Shown: positions 45,809 to 55,151 of the stretch, one piece after another
Layout: each line of letters starts with the position of its first letter
Position numbering within the stretch: position 1 is the stretch's first letter
From: Mycolicibacterium peregrinum
Lineage (GTDB): Bacteria; Actinomycetota; Actinomycetes; Mycobacteriales; Mycobacteriaceae
Assembly (NCBI RefSeq): GCF_001665625.1
Contig: NZ_LZSY01000110.1
Coordinates: 62,001-126,000 of the forward strand
Length of the DNA: 64,000 bases
Direction: 5' to 3'
Notes under the pieces: model-generated
Seen by the model: the letters and a program-made list of their open reading frames with translations, nothing else
Databases searched by the model: none
Told to the model about the DNA's origin: nothing
Position numbers and translations under genes: made by a program

Positions 45809-46929
45809 GGTTGAGGTCCTCGACCGACCACCCGCTCCTGCAACCGCCAGAGCACGAATTTCAGGGATCCGACGAGCTGGTGCCAATCGGCCCGTTTGGG
45901 TCCGTGGAATCCGGGATCCCCCGAGAACCCGGCGTCCGGGATGGATCCGAGGACGAGCCGGTCGATCCCGGCCGCTCCCGCCATCGACGTACCCGCGGTC
46001 ATCTTGACGAACGGCGCGTACAGCCGGTTCAGTGAGGCCAGGCTGGTTTGCGGGTCCACGACGACGTCGTTGAATGCGCGCGCGATCGCGTCCGCGTCGG
46101 CGATCACGCTGCGGCCGCTGGTGTCCGTTCCCGCGATGGACGGGAACTTGGCCAGGTTCTGCGAGATGTCACCGAGGGTGAGGACGAGGTCGGTCACCTG
46201 GCCGGTGTTGTCGGCCAGTGTCTCGGTGGCCGGCGCCGCGGCCTGCAGGAGATCGCTGGCTTCTTGATTCTTGGTCTGCAGCAGCTCGGCCAGTCGTGTC
46301 GTCTCGGTCATCGCGGAATCGAGTTGTGCCGAGCGGGCATTCACTGTGCCGAGTAGTCGGTTCGACTTGGCCACCAGGTCGCCGAAGGCCCGGCCGTCAG
46401 GCCCGGCGGCCTTGCCCATGCCGTTGACGATGTTGGTCAGGTTGTGGACGGCACCCCCGTTGACGAGGACCGCCGCCGAGCTCAGCACCGACTCGACCGT
46501 CGCCGCGGCCGTGGTGGAGTCGAGGCCGATGCGATCACCGTCTCGCAGCGGACTCGTCCCGGCCGTGGCCGTACGGGGCGGAATTATCGAGACGAACACA
46601 TCGCCCAGCGGTGTGGCCGAGCGGAGTTCTGCTGTGCTGCCCACCGGTAGCTGAACATCGTCGCTGATCCGCAAGGTGGTCACCGCAGTGAAGTCGCGGG
46701 CGGTCATGTCCTCGACCTGACCGATGTCGGCACCGGCGAGCTTGACCTTGGCGTGCTCGGGCAGATTGAGCGCGTTGGCGAACACCACGGTCAGCCGGTA
46801 ACCGCCGGATCCGAGACCCGGGGCGGGCAATGGCAGGTCGGCCAGACCGTTCGTGGCGCACCCCGCGGTCAGTAGCACGGCCGACAGCAGCCCCAGCGTT
46901 CGGCGCAGATATCCCTGTATCGCAATCAT
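45805..46929 (-). CDS. Mce-family lipoprotein, MceE position
   Basis: A 374-residue Mce protein with a lipoprotein signal: RRTLGLLSAVLLTAGC, lipobox cysteine near residue 23. This is the mark of the fifth (E) mce gene. The MlaD-like domain starts at YRLTVVFANALNLPEHAKVKLAGADIG. A helical region follows, and a C-terminal part containing GDPGFHGPKRADWHQL. ATGA overlap with mceD and GTGA overlap with mceF. Confidence 0.88.
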   Translation of the reverse strand: MIAIQGYLRRTLGLLSAVLLTAGCATNGLADLPLPAPGLGSGGYRLTVVFANALNLPEHAKVKLAGADIGQVEDMTARDFTAVTTLRISDDVQLPVGSTAELRSATPLGDVFVSIIPPRTATAGTSPLRDGDRIGLDSTTAAATVESVLSSAAVLVNGGAVHNLTNIVNGMGKAAGPDGRAFGDLVAKSNRLLGTVNARSAQLDSAMTETTRLAELLQTKNQEASDLLQAAAPATETLADNTGQVTDLVLTLGDISQNLAKFPSIAGTDTSGRSVIADADAIARAFNDVVVDPQTSLASLNRLYAPFVKMTAGTSMAGAAGIDRLVLGSIPDAGFSGDPGFHGPKRADWHQLVGSLKFVLWRLQERVVGRGPQP

Positions 46930-48041
46930 TTCTGCCCCATCGCCGCGAGGCCGTCGAGCATGTTGGTCAGCCCGAAATCGGGGCCGTAGTCCTGCAGGGT
47001 GCCGGTGCTGCACCCGAGCTGGCGCAGACCCATCATGTTGCAGACCTCCTTGGCCATCTGGCCGTCGAACACCATGCGGTCGGCCAGGAAGTGGGCGCGG
47101 ATCGCACCGTTGCGCTGGTCGATCGCGTTGTAGAGGTTGTCGGCCATCAGGGGAAGCACGTCGAAGAACTCCGCGAGTTCGCGCTGGCGGTCATTCAGTG
47201 TCTGCATGCTGGTGTCGCCATTGGCGATTCCCTGCTTGATCAGGTCGCGATTTGCCGTCAGGATCTGTCCGGTCTGCTCGACGACATCGTTGAGTTGCTT
47301 GCCGGTGGTGCCCGACCCGAAGTCCTCCGCTGCCAGAATCTCGCTGAGTTGGCGTACCACGGAACCGAATTCACGTAGCTTCGCGTCGTTGCCCGCCGCG
47401 GCATCAAGCAGGGAACTGAGGTTGGTGATGATGGTGGTCACCTGTTGGCGGGTGCGGGTTCCGCCGTCGGAACTCAACCGCAGTGCACGCGACAGTTCGT
47501 CCAAGGTCCCTCTGATCTGGTCACCGTTCCCGGCGATCACTCCGTCACCCGCGTTCTGCAGGTCGGCCACGGGCCCGCCTCCTGCCCCGTCGCCCCGCAA
47601 CGACGTCGCCAGCTTGTCGAGCATCCCGAGCACCCGGTCGAATTCCACCGGGGTCTTCGTGCGATGCAGGCCGATGGTGTCGCCATCGCGCAACGTGGTT
47701 CCCCCGCGGTACGGGGGTGACAGCTCGATCTGGCGGTCGGTGAGAATCGAGGTGGACAGGGTCACCGCCTCGACGTCCGCCGGTATCGCGACCGTCTCGT
47801 CGACGGTGAAGGCGACCTCGGCATAGCTGCCCTTCGGCGTCACCCTGGTGACCTCACCTACCGGAATTCCCAGTACCGCCACCACGTTTCCCACATAGAG
47901 GCCGGCCGCGCTGTCGAACTGCGCGGTGACGGTGATGCTGCGGTTGCGGTGGCCGAACAGGTGCCAGCCCACTGCGGCGGCGATCGCCAACACGGTGATC
48001 GTCGCGGCGGCCTGCACCAGGCGCTTGTGCCTGCCGATCAT
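46926..48041 (-). CDS. Mce-family protein, MceD position
   Basis: A 371-residue Mce protein. An N-terminal membrane anchor (VQAAATITVLAIAAAVGWHLF) precedes the MlaD domain (ITVTAQFDSAAGLYVGNVVAVLGIPVGEV, about residues 35-63) and a coiled helical region. A C-terminal domain follows with CNMMGLRQLGCSTG, whose two cysteines may pair. Start at the ATG overlapping the mceC stop. Fourth mce gene. Confidence 0.87.
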   Translation of the reverse strand: MIGRHKRLVQAAATITVLAIAAAVGWHLFGHRNRSITVTAQFDSAAGLYVGNVVAVLGIPVGEVTRVTPKGSYAEVAFTVDETVAIPADVEAVTLSTSILTDRQIELSPPYRGGTTLRDGDTIGLHRTKTPVEFDRVLGMLDKLATSLRGDGAGGGPVADLQNAGDGVIAGNGDQIRGTLDELSRALRLSSDGGTRTRQQVTTIITNLSSLLDAAAGNDAKLREFGSVVRQLSEILAAEDFGSGTTGKQLNDVVEQTGQILTANRDLIKQGIANGDTSMQTLNDRQRELAEFFDVLPLMADNLYNAIDQRNGAIRAHFLADRMVFDGQMAKEVCNMMGLRQLGCSTGTLQDYGPDFGLTNMLDGLAAMGQK

Positions 48042-49048
48042 TTGCAGTCCTTGAGGTATGGGATCATCCCGAACTGTTCGGCCCGGCCGCTGATGGCGCA
48101 CATCCAGGAATCGATGAGGGCACCGGCCGGGGCGTTGGTCTCGATGGCGTTGCCGAAGCCGGTGGCATTCGCGATCTGGCGGATCGGAACCGGTGCGATC
48201 TGCAACAGGTTTCGGAAGAGGGCATCCTGCTGCGCGAATTTCTCACTCAGCTGTTGCATCGTCGACAGCACATCGTCGACCGCGGCGCGGTCGTGCACGG
48301 CAATGGTGTGCAGTGAGTTCACCACGGACCGAAGAGACTGCATCAGGGCGTGGAATGCTGCCGACCGCGCCACGAAGTCGCCCACCAGTTCCTGCCCCTG
48401 CCGAACGAAGTTGCCGATCTCGGACTGCTGCCGTCGCAGCATGCTGGTGACGTGTTCGGTGTTCGTCAGAAGACTGCCCAGCTGGTCGCGTCGTTGCGCG
48501 ATCACCGATGAGAGGGCGCGCACGTTGTCCATCGCCTGGGGCACCACCGAAGGCAATCCATCCAGTTGCCGGCTCAGCACATCGAGGGACTCAGCGATGC
48601 GATCCGCGTCGACCTGCTCGAAGGTTCTGGTCGAATCAGCAAGGGCGGCTTGTAGATCGTAGGGAACCTCGGTGTGGGCCAGATCTATGGTTCGGTCCGC
48701 GGGCACCCCGTCCCCACCCGGCCGCAGGTCCAGATAACGAGACCCGAACAGCGTGGTCACCTTGATCGCAGCGCGGGTGTCGCGGCCCACCGGAACGTCG
48801 TCGCGGACGCGGATCTCGGCCTCGACGTGGTCCCCGGCGAGGTGCACGGCGGCGACTGTGCCCACCGGGACGCCCGCGACCGCCACGATGTCGTCGGGGC
48901 GCAACGCCGCCGCCTGAACGAATTTCGCTGTATAGCGCTGATACCCGATGCCGGCCTCCTTGACCAGCAGCATCGCTGCGATCAGGCCCCCCACCGTGAG
49001 CACGGCCAGCAATCCGAGCCAGGCCTTCCTGGACACCTGGTCAGCCAT
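48038..49048 (-). CDS. Mce-family protein, MceC position
   Basis: A 336-residue Mce protein: anchor helix AWLGLLAVLTVGGLIAAMLLV, MlaD domain YTAKFVQAAALRPDDIVAVAGVPVGTV, then long helices rich in Gln, Asp and Arg. The ATG at 49048 overlaps mceB by 8 nt. It lacks the Pro-rich C-terminal extension that many MceC proteins have, ending soon after MCAISGRAEQFGMIPYLKDC. Confidence 0.87.
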   Translation of the reverse strand: MADQVSRKAWLGLLAVLTVGGLIAAMLLVKEAGIGYQRYTAKFVQAAALRPDDIVAVAGVPVGTVAAVHLAGDHVEAEIRVRDDVPVGRDTRAAIKVTTLFGSRYLDLRPGGDGVPADRTIDLAHTEVPYDLQAALADSTRTFEQVDADRIAESLDVLSRQLDGLPSVVPQAMDNVRALSSVIAQRRDQLGSLLTNTEHVTSMLRRQQSEIGNFVRQGQELVGDFVARSAAFHALMQSLRSVVNSLHTIAVHDRAAVDDVLSTMQQLSEKFAQQDALFRNLLQIAPVPIRQIANATGFGNAIETNAPAGALIDSWMCAISGRAEQFGMIPYLKDCK

Positions 49049-50126
49049 TGGCCATGCTCCTGCACTTGGGAGTGTGCTTGGCGGTGCCGCCCGGTGTCGC
49101 AGCATCGACGATGATCGGCACGACGTCGTTGAGCCCCGGGAAGAATCCGTAGGCATTGACGTCACACGCATAGGCGTTCATGTAGGCCCCCTCGCCGAAC
49201 ACCCGTGACAGTCCCTTCAACAGCAGCGGCGTGTTGAGCCCCGTGTAGGCGATCTGCGGTTCGATGTCGAGCATGTGGCGGGTGTAGCCGGGCTCGCGGT
49301 TGAGCATGCCCCGGATGGTCGGTTGCACGTCTTGCGCGATCCGCGACAGATTGCCGGCCGCCGCCGTCGTAGCGCCCAGGGACGACACCAGGGGTTCGCG
49401 GCGATCGTCGAAGGCTGCCACCGCATTCCGCGCCGCGGTGATGGTGCGTTCGAATTGGTCGTTCTGACCGGACAAATTACCCACAACACCGTCCATCCCG
49501 GCGATCACGCGATCGAGGGCCCGGTCTTCGCCTACGAAAGTCTCAGTGAGAACCGATGTCTGGTCGACCAACCGCGTAATCGCGGCGGTGTCTCCCTGCA
49601 GCGATCCGACAACTGCGTTGGTCAGGTTGTTCACCTGGTCGGGGTCCAGCACGGCGAACAGGGGCTCATAGCCGTTGAGCAGGGTGCCGATGTCGAAGGA
49701 CGGCTCGGTGCGATCGACCCCGATCACCGCTCCGCCCGGGAGCCCGGTGACCGGACCTTCACGACCGCGGTCCAACGCGAGATACCGCTGCCCGACGACG
49801 TTCTGGTAGTTGACCGATGCGACGGTGCCTGTGGTGAGCCCGTGGCCGTCCTGCACGATGAACGAGACCTTCGCCAGGATTCCCTGCAACTCGATCGCCT
49901 GTACGCGGCCGACCCGGACACCGGCCACGCGCACGTCGTCGCCCTCACGCAATCCGAAGACGTCGGTGAACACCGCCGAGTAGGACGAGGCCGGACCGCT
50001 GACGTCGCGCCGCAGCGTGACATAGACCAGCCACGTCAACACGGTGGCCACTACCAGGAACAGGCACAGCCCCAGCAGCGGCCCACGGCGTCGTACCGAC
50101 TCGCCGCTCAGGGCAAAACTGGACAT
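49041..50126 (-). CDS. Mce-family protein, MceB position
   Basis: A 361-residue Mce protein. Anchor at about residues 16-36 (LLGLCLFLVVATVLTWLVYV), MlaD domain YSAVFTDVFGLREGDDVRVAGVRVGRV, helical body, and a C-terminal part with YACDVNAYGFFPGLND and HTPKC. Second mce gene, 11 bp after mceA. Confidence 0.88.
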   Translation of the reverse strand: MSSFALSGESVRRRGPLLGLCLFLVVATVLTWLVYVTLRRDVSGPASSYSAVFTDVFGLREGDDVRVAGVRVGRVQAIELQGILAKVSFIVQDGHGLTTGTVASVNYQNVVGQRYLALDRGREGPVTGLPGGAVIGVDRTEPSFDIGTLLNGYEPLFAVLDPDQVNNLTNAVVGSLQGDTAAITRLVDQTSVLTETFVGEDRALDRVIAGMDGVVGNLSGQNDQFERTITAARNAVAAFDDRREPLVSSLGATTAAAGNLSRIAQDVQPTIRGMLNREPGYTRHMLDIEPQIAYTGLNTPLLLKGLSRVFGEGAYMNAYACDVNAYGFFPGLNDVVPIIVDAATPGGTAKHTPKCRSMANG

Positions 50127-50137
50127 CGAATGTTCTC

Positions 50138-51613
50138 CTAGGGCTTGGGTTCGGCTGCGGTCGGGGTTCGCGTGACGACCGTTCCCCGCGCGAGGGGACC
50201 GAGGATGAGTTGCGTGGCCACCGTGGCGGGCTCGCCGGTGATCTCGCCCAACCGGTCGCGCTCGAGACCGCTGCCGACCGGGCCGACGTTGCCGCCGAAC
50301 GAGGCGGGTGCCGCACTACCGGGCACCGGCGGTGCCGGAGAGATACCCGAAGGGAGAGGCGGAAACGGATCCACCGGCGGTGCCTGTGGGGCCAACAGCG
50401 GTGGTCCCACCGCGACCAGGTTGCCGTTCTCCCCGATGGCGGTGCCCGGCGGCGGCGCCAGATCCGGTGGCGGCCGATAATTCTGCGGCAGCAGGACTTC
50501 GGGGAGATCGGCGCGCACGGGCACCTCGGGGGCGGTGAGGCAGCTCGGCCCCACCAACGCTCCGTATCGCGGACAGTCGGCGCGGGTATAGGTGTAGGAC
50601 GGCGTGAATGACAGGTTCACCCGTCCACGGGCGGTGTCGAGTTCGGAATCCCAGACCTCCGCAAAGAAAGTGTCGGAGAACCTGGTCATCCGCTGACTGA
50701 TCGGCACGAAATGCTGGGCATTCTGCGCCAGAACACCGAGCACCGGCGTCAAATCGGTGGTGATGTGGACCAGCCGGTCGGTCTGATTGTCCAGTGACTT
50801 CACGGTGGTATCGGTGGTGTGCGCAGCCGCCGCCAGGAAATCTTCGAGGCTACGGCGTTGCTCGACGAGGGTCTGCATCGGCCCGACCGCCTCGTGCAGC
50901 GCCTCGACGAGGTCGGGAGCCGTTGCCGACAGACCGCGAGCCGCGGCGGACAGCGCCGAAATCGTCGACGGCCCTTCATCTGTCGCGACGACGGCATTCA
51001 GCTCGTCGATCAGACGATTGAGTTCGGCAGCCGATGTCAGCAGTTCGCCACGGCGGTTGTTGGTGGCCGCCCCCACAGCGGCGAGAACACCGATGGTGTG
51101 GTCCTCACGTCCGCGCCCCGCTGCCGCAAGGATGTCGTGCAGTTTGGTGATGGTGGTCTGGAACAGCACTGTCGGCAGCGCGGTGTCCTCGGCGATCTGC
51201 CCGCCATCGTGGATCGGTCCCGACGCGCCGCTCGCCGTCTCGACCAGCTGCAGTGACGACACGGCGAAGGCGTTGCTCGGCACCACCCGCGCCGCTACGC
51301 CGGCCGGAATGCCCTGCGCGTAGGTCGGATCCAGCCGGATGAAAACCTGGTTGGGCCGTTCGCCGGTCCCGGGCGTGACGCTTTCCACTGCCCCCACGAG
51401 GACGCCGCGGAACTTCACATCCGCTCGGGCCGGTAGACCGTCGCCGATGTGACGCAGTTCGGCCACCACGTGCACGTTGCGGTCGAACAGCCCGGTCGAT
51501 TTCACCAGCAACACCGAGGCCACCACCCCGACGACGACGAGCGCCGCCGTGCCACGCCGGATCAGCTGCCTGCCGGTGAGGTGGTTTCCGTCCAGATCCA
51601 CCATGATCGCCAC
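50138..51613 (-). CDS. Mce-family protein, MceA position, with Pro-rich tail
   Basis: A 491-residue Mce protein, the longest of the set. Membrane anchor GTAALVVVGVVASVLLV, MlaD domain VHVVAELRHIGDGLPARADVKFRGVLVGAV, a helical region to about 330, then CPRYGALVGPSCL and a roughly 100-residue Pro/Gly-rich tail (YRPPPDLAPPPG, PFPPLPSGISPAPPVPG). GTG at 51613 has GGGTGG at a better distance than the ATG three codons later. Two bases separate it from the upstream yrbE gene. Confidence 0.86.
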   Translation of the reverse strand: MAIMVDLDGNHLTGRQLIRRGTAALVVVGVVASVLLVKSTGLFDRNVHVVAELRHIGDGLPARADVKFRGVLVGAVESVTPGTGERPNQVFIRLDPTYAQGIPAGVAARVVPSNAFAVSSLQLVETASGASGPIHDGGQIAEDTALPTVLFQTTITKLHDILAAAGRGREDHTIGVLAAVGAATNNRRGELLTSAAELNRLIDELNAVVATDEGPSTISALSAAARGLSATAPDLVEALHEAVGPMQTLVEQRRSLEDFLAAAAHTTDTTVKSLDNQTDRLVHITTDLTPVLGVLAQNAQHFVPISQRMTRFSDTFFAEVWDSELDTARGRVNLSFTPSYTYTRADCPRYGALVGPSCLTAPEVPVRADLPEVLLPQNYRPPPDLAPPPGTAIGENGNLVAVGPPLLAPQAPPVDPFPPLPSGISPAPPVPGSAAPASFGGNVGPVGSGLERDRLGEITGEPATVATQLILGPLARGTVVTRTPTAAEPKP

Positions 51614-51615
51614 GG

Positions 51616-52428
51616 TCAACCACCCAGCCTTGCACCGGAATTCACGCTCCACAGCGCCATCGTCAGCAGCATGTTGACGATGATCACCACCGTGATGCTC
51701 GCCCGCATGGCATGCCCAGCCGCGATACCGACCCCCTCTGGGCCGCCGCCGGCACAGAAGCCGTAGTAGCACTGCACCGTTGCCGCGATCCAGACGAACA
51801 CAACAGCCTTCACGACGGAGTACACGATGTCGGGTCCGCTGATCAGCAAGGTGAAGTAGTGCAGGTAGGGTCCGAGCGATCCGCCGCTGATGAGGCCGAC
51901 CATGATCTGGCACGACAGGTAGCAGATACCCAGGCACGCCGCGTACAGCGGAATGATCGCGACCACCGACGCCAGCAGCCGGGTGGTGACGAGGTACGGG
52001 ATCGGCCTGATCGCAAGCGAGTTCATCGCGTCGATCTCTTCGGAGATCCGCATCGAGCCGATCTGTGTGGTGAACCTGCAGCCCGCCTGAACCGCGAACG
52101 CCAGGGCCGCCATGATCGGGGCCAGTTCCCTGGTGGTGACCAGCGACGAGATGATCCCGGTCGCCGGACCGAGTCCGAGCAGGTTCAGAAAGTCGTACCC
52201 CTCGACCGCGATCAGGGCCCCGGTGGTGATGCCGAGGACGAGGATCACTCCGGCGGTGCCGCCGCCCACCACGATGGAACCGTTGCCCCAGGTGATGTCG
52301 GAGACCAACCGGAGAAACTCGCGCCGATACCGGCGCAGAGCCAGCGGCGCGCCGTTGAGAGCGTGGGCGGAGAATGCGACGAAGTGGCCGAACCGCGCCA
52401 CCGGCCTCGTCATCACGGGCTGGGTCAT
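51616..52428 (-). CDS. YrbE/MlaE-type permease, second (B) copy
   Basis: A 270-residue integral membrane protein of the MlaE/YrbE family with five or six hydrophobic segments. The conserved amphipathic motif is LAVQAGCRFTTQIGSMRISEEIDAMNSLAIRPIPYLV, spanning about residues 102-138. It pairs with the first YrbE copy to form the permease core of the Mce transporter. It starts one base after the YrbEA stop. Confidence 0.88.
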   Translation of the reverse strand: MTQPVMTRPVARFGHFVAFSAHALNGAPLALRRYRREFLRLVSDITWGNGSIVVGGGTAGVILVLGITTGALIAVEGYDFLNLLGLGPATGIISSLVTTRELAPIMAALAFAVQAGCRFTTQIGSMRISEEIDAMNSLAIRPIPYLVTTRLLASVVAIIPLYAACLGICYLSCQIMVGLISGGSLGPYLHYFTLLISGPDIVYSVVKAVVFVWIAATVQCYYGFCAGGGPEGVGIAAGHAMRASITVVIIVNMLLTMALWSVNSGARLGG

Positions 52429-52429
52429 C

Positions 52430-53266
52430 TCACAATCCCGTCCGTGGGAAGAGCATGGTGTAGAGCTGGCTCACCGCGACGTTGACCGTCATCAACACCA
52501 GAACCGATTCCACGACGGCCGCGTTGACGGCGTTGGCCACGCCGGCCGGGCCCTGACTGGCGGCGAGCCCCTTCTGGCAGGACACCACCGCGACGATCGC
52601 GCCGTACACCGCCGACTTGAACAACGCGAGCAGCATGTCTCCCGTGGTGGCGAACGACGCGAACGTGGCGATGAAACTGCCTGGTGCACCGCCCTGTACG
52701 TAGACGTTGAACAGGTAGCTCGACAGAAAGCCGACGAAGCACACCACCCCGGTCAGCGCGACGCCGATCACGATCGCGGCTGCGAAGCGGGGCACGACCA
52801 GCCTGCGGACCACGGAAACGCCCATCACCTCCATCGCGGCCGTCTCCTCGCGCATGGTCCGGCAGCCCAGATCCGCTGTCATCGCGGCCCCCACCGCCGC
52901 TGCCAGCAGCAGCGCGGCGACCAACGAGGCGGCCTGCCGAACGACGGCCAGTCCGCTGGCCGCACCGGCGAACGAGGTCGCGCCGACCTGACCTGCCAAC
53001 AGCGCGAACTGGATTGACAAGGTGACCCCGATCGGCAGCGCCACCAGGATCGTCGGCATGACGGCTGCGCCGGCCATGAACGCCGCCTGCCGAACGAACT
53101 CGGCCCACTGAAATCGCCCGGTCACCAGGTCGGTGACGCAGAACCGGATCGTCGCCAACCCGAGTACCACCTGCTCGCCGACGGTGGCCATCGCGGCTAC
53201 CGGATGACGCCGCAGGTACCCCGCACCCACCTGGACAACACGGGAACTGGTGTCCCGCACTGTCAT
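52430..53266 (-). CDS. YrbE/MlaE-type permease, first (A) copy
   Basis: A 278-residue YrbE-family permease. The key motif AAAVGAAMTADLGCRTMREETAAMEVMGVSVVRRLVVPR lies at about residues 120-158, followed by three hydrophobic helices. The ATG at 53266 overlaps the acyl-AMP ligase stop (ATGA). This overlap joins the Mce transporter translationally to the biosynthetic genes upstream. No Mce-dedicated ATPase is in the operon; in mycobacteria it is usually encoded elsewhere (MceG). Confidence 0.88.
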   Translation of the reverse strand: MTVRDTSSRVVQVGAGYLRRHPVAAMATVGEQVVLGLATIRFCVTDLVTGRFQWAEFVRQAAFMAGAAVMPTILVALPIGVTLSIQFALLAGQVGATSFAGAASGLAVVRQAASLVAALLLAAAVGAAMTADLGCRTMREETAAMEVMGVSVVRRLVVPRFAAAIVIGVALTGVVCFVGFLSSYLFNVYVQGGAPGSFIATFASFATTGDMLLALFKSAVYGAIVAVVSCQKGLAASQGPAGVANAVNAAVVESVLVLMTVNVAVSQLYTMLFPRTGL

Positions 53267-54858
53267 CTGGCCAGCCGCGCAGTGGTCTCCAACCGACGCA
53301 ACTTGCCCGACGACGTCTTCGGCAGCCACCCGGTCGGGACGACGTGCACTTCCCGCGGACTGATCCCGAGCTGCCGATAGATCCGATCGGCGATCTCGCC
53401 ACGGATCCGCGCGGTCTCGGCGCTGTCGGAGTGCAGGGCCGACTCGGCCACCATCGAGAAGCCCTCACCGGCCGCCGCGGTGGAAAGTCGCACCGCGGCA
53501 ACGCCTCCCGAGCGCACCCCGCTCACCCCAGCCACGCTTCGTTCGATGTCCTCGGGATGGACGTTGCGGCCGGAGATGATCAAAATGTCCTTCTTGCGGC
53601 CGCAGATCACCGGTTGTCCGTCATCGGTCAGGTAACCGATGTCCCCGGTGCGGAACCATCCGTGGGAATCGGTGGCGGCGTCGATGCCGTCGGCGGTGCG
53701 GTATCCGCGGGTCACATTGTCGCCGCGGATCTCCAATTCGCCGGTCGCAGGCGATTCCACCACCGAACCGTCCTCACTCACCACGCGGATCTCACAGCCC
53801 GGCAGCGGCGGTCCGAGCGCCACCCGTTGCCCGCAAACCCGGTACTCGTCGCCCGGGCGGACGAACGACACCCCCAGCGTCGCCTCGGCCATCCCATAGG
53901 CCGGCACGATGGCGTGCTTGCGCAAGCCGAAGCGGGCCGCAGCGGTGGTCAACCGGTCGAGGGTCGCCACATCGATTGCCTCGGCGCCACTGAGCGCAAA
54001 CCGCAACGTCGACAGATCGTAAGCACCGTCGGCAGCCTTGCCGAGCCGCCGGGCAAGCACGGAGTAGGCGAAATTGGGTGCGGCCGTCATGGTCCCGCCA
54101 TACCTGGTGATCAGCTCGGCCCACAGCAGCGGATCGCCGAGGAAGTCGACCGGCGTGACCTTGACGGTATCGATGCCCAGACACATCGGTGTGATCAGAA
54201 AGCCCATCATTCCCATGTCGTGAAAGAGCGGCAGCCAGCTCACCACGACATCGGCTTCGGCGTCGGCCGCTGAAGCTGCGGCCATCCCGACCAGGTTGGC
54301 CTCGATGTTGCGGTAGCTGATGGCGACGGCCTTGGGACGGCCGGTCGATCCGGAGGTCAACTGCTGGAAGGCGATCGCATCCTCGTCCGAGTCCACGATG
54401 CGCCCCGGGGGTCCGTCGAGCACATCGGGCAGCAACACAGTACGCACCCCGGCGGCGGACAGCGCCTGGGCGGCCGGAAGGAACGGGCTGCCGACCACCA
54501 CGGTGGAGGCGCCGATCGCCGACAGCGTCGGCTTCAAGTCGGCCGCCCACTCCGCGATCTCGGTGCGGTGGGTCGGATGATGCAGCATCGTCACGGCAGC
54601 ACCGGACATCCAGATGCCCTGCACCAGCGGGGCGATCTCACCTGGCGCGCCGGCCAATACGGCCACGGCGTCCCCGGGGAGCACTCCGGCGCGCTGCAGC
54701 CCTCCGGCGATGTTGCAGCCGGCCTGATGCACCTGCGCCCAGGTTGCCGTTGTCAGCTGGTCGAGCCGAGATCGTCCGTCGGCGTCGACCGGTGCCGTGG
54801 TGAGGCCCCGGGAAGTGACCTCGGCCCCAATCTGCAGTCTGGACAGGACGGAGTTCAC
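53263..54858 (-). CDS. Fatty-acyl-AMP ligase (FAAL-type FadD)
   Basis: A 531-residue ANL enzyme. The P-loop QLTSGSTGRPKAV is at residues 166-178. VSWLPLFHDMGMMGF (207-220) is the W-LP-x-HDMG motif that separates fatty-acyl-AMP ligases from CoA ligases, YGMAEATLGVSF is the adenine motif, and LPKTSSGKLRR holds the C-terminal lysine. FAALs adenylate fatty acids and pass them to a carrier protein. The gene for an acyl carrier protein ends on its start codon (GTGA), a strong hint that they work together. GTG start. Confidence 0.87.
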   Translation of the reverse strand: MNSVLSRLQIGAEVTSRGLTTAPVDADGRSRLDQLTTATWAQVHQAGCNIAGGLQRAGVLPGDAVAVLAGAPGEIAPLVQGIWMSGAAVTMLHHPTHRTEIAEWAADLKPTLSAIGASTVVVGSPFLPAAQALSAAGVRTVLLPDVLDGPPGRIVDSDEDAIAFQQLTSGSTGRPKAVAISYRNIEANLVGMAAASAADAEADVVVSWLPLFHDMGMMGFLITPMCLGIDTVKVTPVDFLGDPLLWAELITRYGGTMTAAPNFAYSVLARRLGKAADGAYDLSTLRFALSGAEAIDVATLDRLTTAAARFGLRKHAIVPAYGMAEATLGVSFVRPGDEYRVCGQRVALGPPLPGCEIRVVSEDGSVVESPATGELEIRGDNVTRGYRTADGIDAATDSHGWFRTGDIGYLTDDGQPVICGRKKDILIISGRNVHPEDIERSVAGVSGVRSGGVAAVRLSTAAAGEGFSMVAESALHSDSAETARIRGEIADRIYRQLGISPREVHVVPTGWLPKTSSGKLRRLETTARLAR

Positions 54859-55139
54859 GGCTGTCCCGGCGGGTTGCCCGCCGCGCTCATCGCACCGGAG
54901 CCGGCGAGCCTGCGGTTCTCCACCAGCTCGACGAGGGCACCGACGGTCTTGCACTCGAACACATCGTCCTTGTCGAGCACGACACCGAATCGGTTCTTGA
55001 TCTCGGAAACCCCGAGTGCGAAGGACAACGAGTCGAACCCGAGATCCCCGACGAGCTCGGAGAAATCGTTGACGTCTTCGGCGGGCAGTTCGAGTTCGTC
55101 GGTGATGAACTCGATGAGGAATTCGCGTACTTCTGACAC
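54855..55139 (-). CDS. Acyl carrier protein
   Basis: A 94-residue stand-alone carrier protein. The phosphopantetheine serine is Ser37 in GDLGFDSLSF, followed by a typical acidic helix II (ALGVSEIKNRFGVVL) and VGALVELVENR. It ends with a short Gly/Pro-rich tail. GTG start. Fused by overlap to the FAAL gene, it is the expected acceptor of the activated acyl group. Confidence 0.9.
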   Translation of the reverse strand: MSEVREFLIEFITDELELPAEDVNDFSELVGDLGFDSLSFALGVSEIKNRFGVVLDKDDVFECKTVGALVELVENRRLAGSGAMSAAGNPPGQP

Positions 55140-55151
55140 GGCCTGGCTACC

